Shown here: in pieces, positions 61,988 through 64,000 of the stretch
Layout: every line of letters begins with the position of its first letter
Position numbering within the stretch: the stretch's first letter is position 1
The notes under the pieces: model-generated
The model's input: the letters and a program-made list of their open reading frames with translations, nothing else
Database searches by the model: none
Told to the model about the DNA's origin: nothing
Assembly (NCBI RefSeq): GCF_003032475.1
Contig: NZ_CP028369.1
Location: 5,766,001-5,830,000 of the forward strand
Direction: 5' to 3'
Length of the DNA stretch: 64,000 bases
From: Streptomyces sp. P3
GTDB taxonomy: Bacteria > Actinomycetota > Actinomycetes > Streptomycetales > Streptomycetaceae
Program-made: the position numbers and the translations under genes

Positions 61988-62236
61988 GTGATCGTTCCGG
62001 ACCCGAAAATCGCCAGGACCTTGCTGACCCGCTACGCGACACTGAAGATCGCACAGGCGGAGAGGGAGACGCCGCAGGCGGCACGTGAACTCCAGGACGT
62101 GATGTACACCCTGTGCGTGCTCATGGGCACCGCCGACGTCCGCGAGGCGGTCGCCGCGGCGGACGCCCTGCTGGAGGCCGCTCCGGTGACGAGCGCGCCC
62201 GCTGAGGGCTCGGACGGACTGTCGCTGGCCGTCTGA
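61988..62236 (+). CDS. DUF5133 family protein
   Basis: A protein of 82 residues starting VIVPDPKIARTLLTRYATLKI. The blocks ERETPQAARELQDVMYTLCVLMGTAD and VREAVAAADALL match the DUF5133 pattern known in Streptomyces; it is a small helical protein of unknown role. GTG at 61988 follows AGAGAGAGGGGCGC; the longer frame from 61889 is not supported. It converges on the tgmB gene. Confidence 0.78.
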   Translation: MIVPDPKIARTLLTRYATLKIAQAERETPQAARELQDVMYTLCVLMGTADVREAVAAADALLEAAPVTSAPAEGSDGLSLAV

Positions 62237-62333
62237 GGAAGTGCAACGGCCGGACCCGCCGTGCGGCGTCCGGTCACCCAGGCAGTCCGGCACGCGGCCC
62301 CGGGCCCGTGGACATCCTGTTCACCGGCGCCGG

Positions 62334-62366
62334 GGGCCCGGTGCCCGACGCCGGGTGGACGGGCCC
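62334..62366. terminator. Hairpin between DUF5133 and tgmB
   Basis: Arms GGGCCCG (62334-62340) and CGGGCCC (62360-62366) enclose an inner CCCG/CGGG pair. It lies between two convergent genes and could end both transcripts. Confidence 0.45.
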
Positions 62367-62409
62367 GGCGCGGCGGAGCTTCCTCGGGCTCCCGCCGCGC
62401 CCGGGCGCC

Positions 62410-63396
62410 TCACGGGGCCGCGAAGCCGCACCGGTCGGCGCGCCGGACGTCGTGCTCCGTCGGCGGCCCGGCCAGCCACTCGGCGATGGTGCGGGCGACG
62501 GGCTGACCGGTGTCCACCTCCACGAAGCCGAACTGACCCGACTGGTTGCACTCCAGGAACCACCAGGTGCCGTCGGCGTCCTCCGCGAAGTCGAAGGCGC
62601 CGTAGGCGAGTTCCGCCTCCCGCAGATACGTCCGCACCGCCTCGGCCAGGCGCGGCGGGACGTCGGCGGGACGCCAGGGCGTTGCTGAGGGCGAGTAGCG
62701 CACGTCCACCACGTCGGGGTCGCCGCCGGGGACGGTGTCCTTGCGGGCGGCGAAGAGACGGTCGCCGACCGCGGTCAGCCGGATGTCGGCCCGTTTGGCC
62801 ACCCGGCGCTGCAGCAGCGTCGGGCCGTAGGCGACGGCTGCGAAGTCGGCGTCCGGCGGGACCCGGGTGGTGGGCACCGCGCGGGGCGGATCCTGCGGAT
62901 GGGCGCCGGACACCGGCTTGACCACCAGGTCGGGATAGCGGTCCGCGAACTCACGGGCCGCCTGCGGGAACGTCGTGACGATGGTGGCTGGCACGGGCAG
63001 GCCACTGCGTTGTGCGAGACGCAGTTGCCAGGGCTTGTGCCGGGCCCGGACGGAGGCGTCCGGGTGGTTCATCCAGCGCGCGCCGGTCGCCCGGAGCATG
63101 CCGTAGAGCGCCTGCGACGCCTCCTCCGTCAGCCACGCGGACGGCTGGGCCGCCCGGGCCGCGGGGGTGCCGGGCCGGCGGACCCACACCGATCGCAGCC
63201 CCTCGAGGCTCACCAGCCGTCCGGCGGAGGACAGATGGCCACGGAAGGCTCCGTGCACGTACTCGCCGGAGAGCGCGACGGTATGGGTCAGGTCGGCCGG
63301 ATCGAGCCGGACGACGGGGACGCCCGCGGCGTTCAGGTGCACGACCACCATGTCCGCCGTGACGTCCTCTTCACAGGTCAGGATGAGCACGGTCAT
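62410..63396 (-). CDS. tgmB: ATP-grasp peptide maturase (graspetide macrocyclase)
   Basis: An ATP-grasp enzyme of 328 residues. It should form ester or amide links between side chains of the TgmA peptide. The N-terminal preATP domain has VSLEGLRSVWVRRPG. Lysines for ATP are in RARHKPWQLRL (K121) and YPDLVVKPVSG (K160). The metal site is in YGAFDFAEDADGTWWFLECNQSGQFGF (split here as D269, E282 and N284). This last motif is the mark of the ATP-grasp ribosomal peptide maturase family (TIGR04187-type). The gene starts 16 bp after the precursor gene on the same strand, so they form one operon. The start ATG at 63396 has only a weak ribosome site. Confidence 0.88.
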   Translation of the reverse strand: MTVLILTCEEDVTADMVVVHLNAAGVPVVRLDPADLTHTVALSGEYVHGAFRGHLSSAGRLVSLEGLRSVWVRRPGTPAARAAQPSAWLTEEASQALYGMLRATGARWMNHPDASVRARHKPWQLRLAQRSGLPVPATIVTTFPQAAREFADRYPDLVVKPVSGAHPQDPPRAVPTTRVPPDADFAAVAYGPTLLQRRVAKRADIRLTAVGDRLFAARKDTVPGGDPDVVDVRYSPSATPWRPADVPPRLAEAVRTYLREAELAYGAFDFAEDADGTWWFLECNQSGQFGFVEVDTGQPVARTIAEWLAGPPTEHDVRRADRCGFAAP

Positions 63397-63412
63397 TTTC
63401 GTCGGCCTGTGT

Positions 63413-63604
63413 TCAGTCGTCGAAGTGGGTCTTGGAGCCCGCTGTCGAGGTGGTGGTCGCCAGTTCTCTCAGGAGGGCGTGGTCGCGAGCGGCGATCCGG
63501 CCGTCGAAAAGTACGTTCAACTGCATTCCGGGGTCGTAGGCATACGGAGTGGCAAACTCCAACTCAGCTGCGGGGCGTGCGTAGTTGAGCGTGAACGGTT
63601 GCAT
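63413..63604 (-). CDS. tgmA: ATP-grasp-modified RiPP precursor peptide
   Basis: A precursor of 63 residues. The leader has the family start PFTLNYARPAAE, followed by YDPGMQLNVLFDGRIAARD. The C-terminal core is TTTSTAGSKTHFDD, with Thr/Ser/Lys as donors (T50-T54, S57, K58, T59) and D62/D63 as acceptors. This matches the putative ATP-grasp target RiPP family (TIGR04186-type). ATG at 63604 follows GGGAGAG five bases upstream. The maturase tgmB is 16 bp downstream. The product is a cyclic peptide of unknown activity; no protease or transporter gene is adjacent in the window. Confidence 0.87.
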   Translation of the reverse strand: MQPFTLNYARPAAELEFATPYAYDPGMQLNVLFDGRIAARDHALLRELATTTSTAGSKTHFDD

Positions 63605-63827
63605 CGTCTCTCCCTCGTCGGTACTGCCTCGATCAAGCGGTGCCGCTGTGCGACGTCACTCGGGCCCGCTGCTTGGTGCTGGATTGGTGCGCCCTTCAGT
63701 CACTTATACGAATCGAACGGGTGGTTGGTTTCCTTACTCTCCGTGATCGTCGGGGAGTTGGGCGCCGAGCAGGGCGTGGAGCAGGGGAGATCGGGTCGAG
63801 CGGTGGTGAAAACGTCTTCCGCAGCGG

Positions 63828-64000
63828 TCAGTCGGGGACCCGCTCGGAAAGGTGCCCGGCGGTGCGGTCGGGCGCGCGACGCAGCGAACGAAGGGCCAGC
63901 AGGAGCATGCCGATGTCGTCGAGATAGACCGGATCCGGCAGCAGATCGGCCGGAAACACGAAGTACAGGACCGCCCCCCAGAACACCCAGCGCGGGCCGG
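63828..64000 (-). CDS. YkvA-like (DUF1232) membrane protein, 3' part
   Basis: The C-terminal 56 residues of a gene that continues past the window edge. The motif ADLLPDPVYLDDIGMLLLALR with the preceding hydrophobic VFWGAVLYFVFP is the DUF1232/YkvA signature (normally P-x-D-x-I/L-P-D). These small membrane proteins have no firm function. It is on the same strand as tgmAB and upstream of them in transcription order; the 223-bp gap contains a TATAAG box on the minus strand (63703-63708) that could serve tgmA. Confidence 0.75.
   Translation of the reverse strand, partial: GPRWVFWGAVLYFVFPADLLPDPVYLDDIGMLLLALRSLRRAPDRTAGHLSERVPD

Overview
The window is high-GC actinobacterial DNA and almost certainly a Streptomyces chromosome segment. 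The evidence is strong GC bias at third codon positions, frequent GTG starts, several probably leaderless genes, many secreted enzymes, families typical of Streptomyces (DUF6479, DUF5133, DUF5709, ANTAR/PP2C phosphatases, mycothiol-linked dehydrogenase) and carbohydrate importers without their own ATPase. No rRNA, tRNA, CRISPR array, insertion sequence or phage gene was seen.

Layout. 1-5.3 kb: the 3' end of a PP2C/anti-sigma-kinase fusion, two small proteins, a GT2 glycosyltransferase, a metallophosphoesterase and an XdhC-like protein. 5.5-13 kb: secreted carbohydrate and surface functions (GH5 endoglycoceramidase-like enzyme, secreted beta-propeller with a divergent TetR, GT1-type glycosyltransferase, GH27-CBM13 enzyme). 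13.5-19.8 kb: SnoaL-like protein, ABC exporter, mycothiol-dependent aldehyde-detoxification pair, DUF4180 protein, SDR and a membrane protein ending in a hexanucleotide-encoded Ser-Pro tail. 20-31 kb: L,D-transpeptidase, small leaderless protein, membrane-anchored S1 protease, DUF3800 protein divergent from a MalY-type aminotransferase, F420/PPOX protein, large secreted alpha/beta-hydrolase, DUF35 protein, TetR and folD. 31-37.5 kb: orphan ATP-grasp protein, peptidoglycan-binding membrane protein, multidomain ANTAR-GAF-PAS-PP2C phosphatase, RpiR regulator and a repeat-rich spacer. 37.5-47.2 kb: Tat-exported PAP2 phosphatase with beta-helix-like repeats, then a sugar locus (BadF-type kinase, ROK regulator, lipoprotein binding protein, two permeases and an unassigned lyase-like enzyme). 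47.3-52.2 kb: small kinase pair, a SnoaL-like gene broken by one amber codon, and a HAD phosphatase/mutase translationally coupled to a GH65 phosphorylase. 52.2-59.9 kb: amino-acid permease pair, DUF5709, a relic of a pyridine-nucleotide transhydrogenase, an MMPL transporter overlapping a PP2C phosphatase tail to tail. 60-64 kb: fold-III PLP decarboxylase, DUF5133 protein and a compact ATP-grasp RiPP (graspetide) locus, precursor tgmA plus maturase tgmB, followed by a truncated YkvA-like gene.

How the genes work together. The clearest functional units are tgmAB (peptide macrocyclisation), the 39.6-47.2 kb sugar kinase/ROK/ABC/lyase-like locus with a strong palindrome in its divergent promoter region and an 18-bp hairpin between binding-protein and permease genes, the HAD-GH65 disaccharide phosphorolysis pair, and the mycothiol-conjugate dehydrogenase/MBL hydrolase pair. 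All functional calls come from reading translations and motifs by eye; no database search was run.
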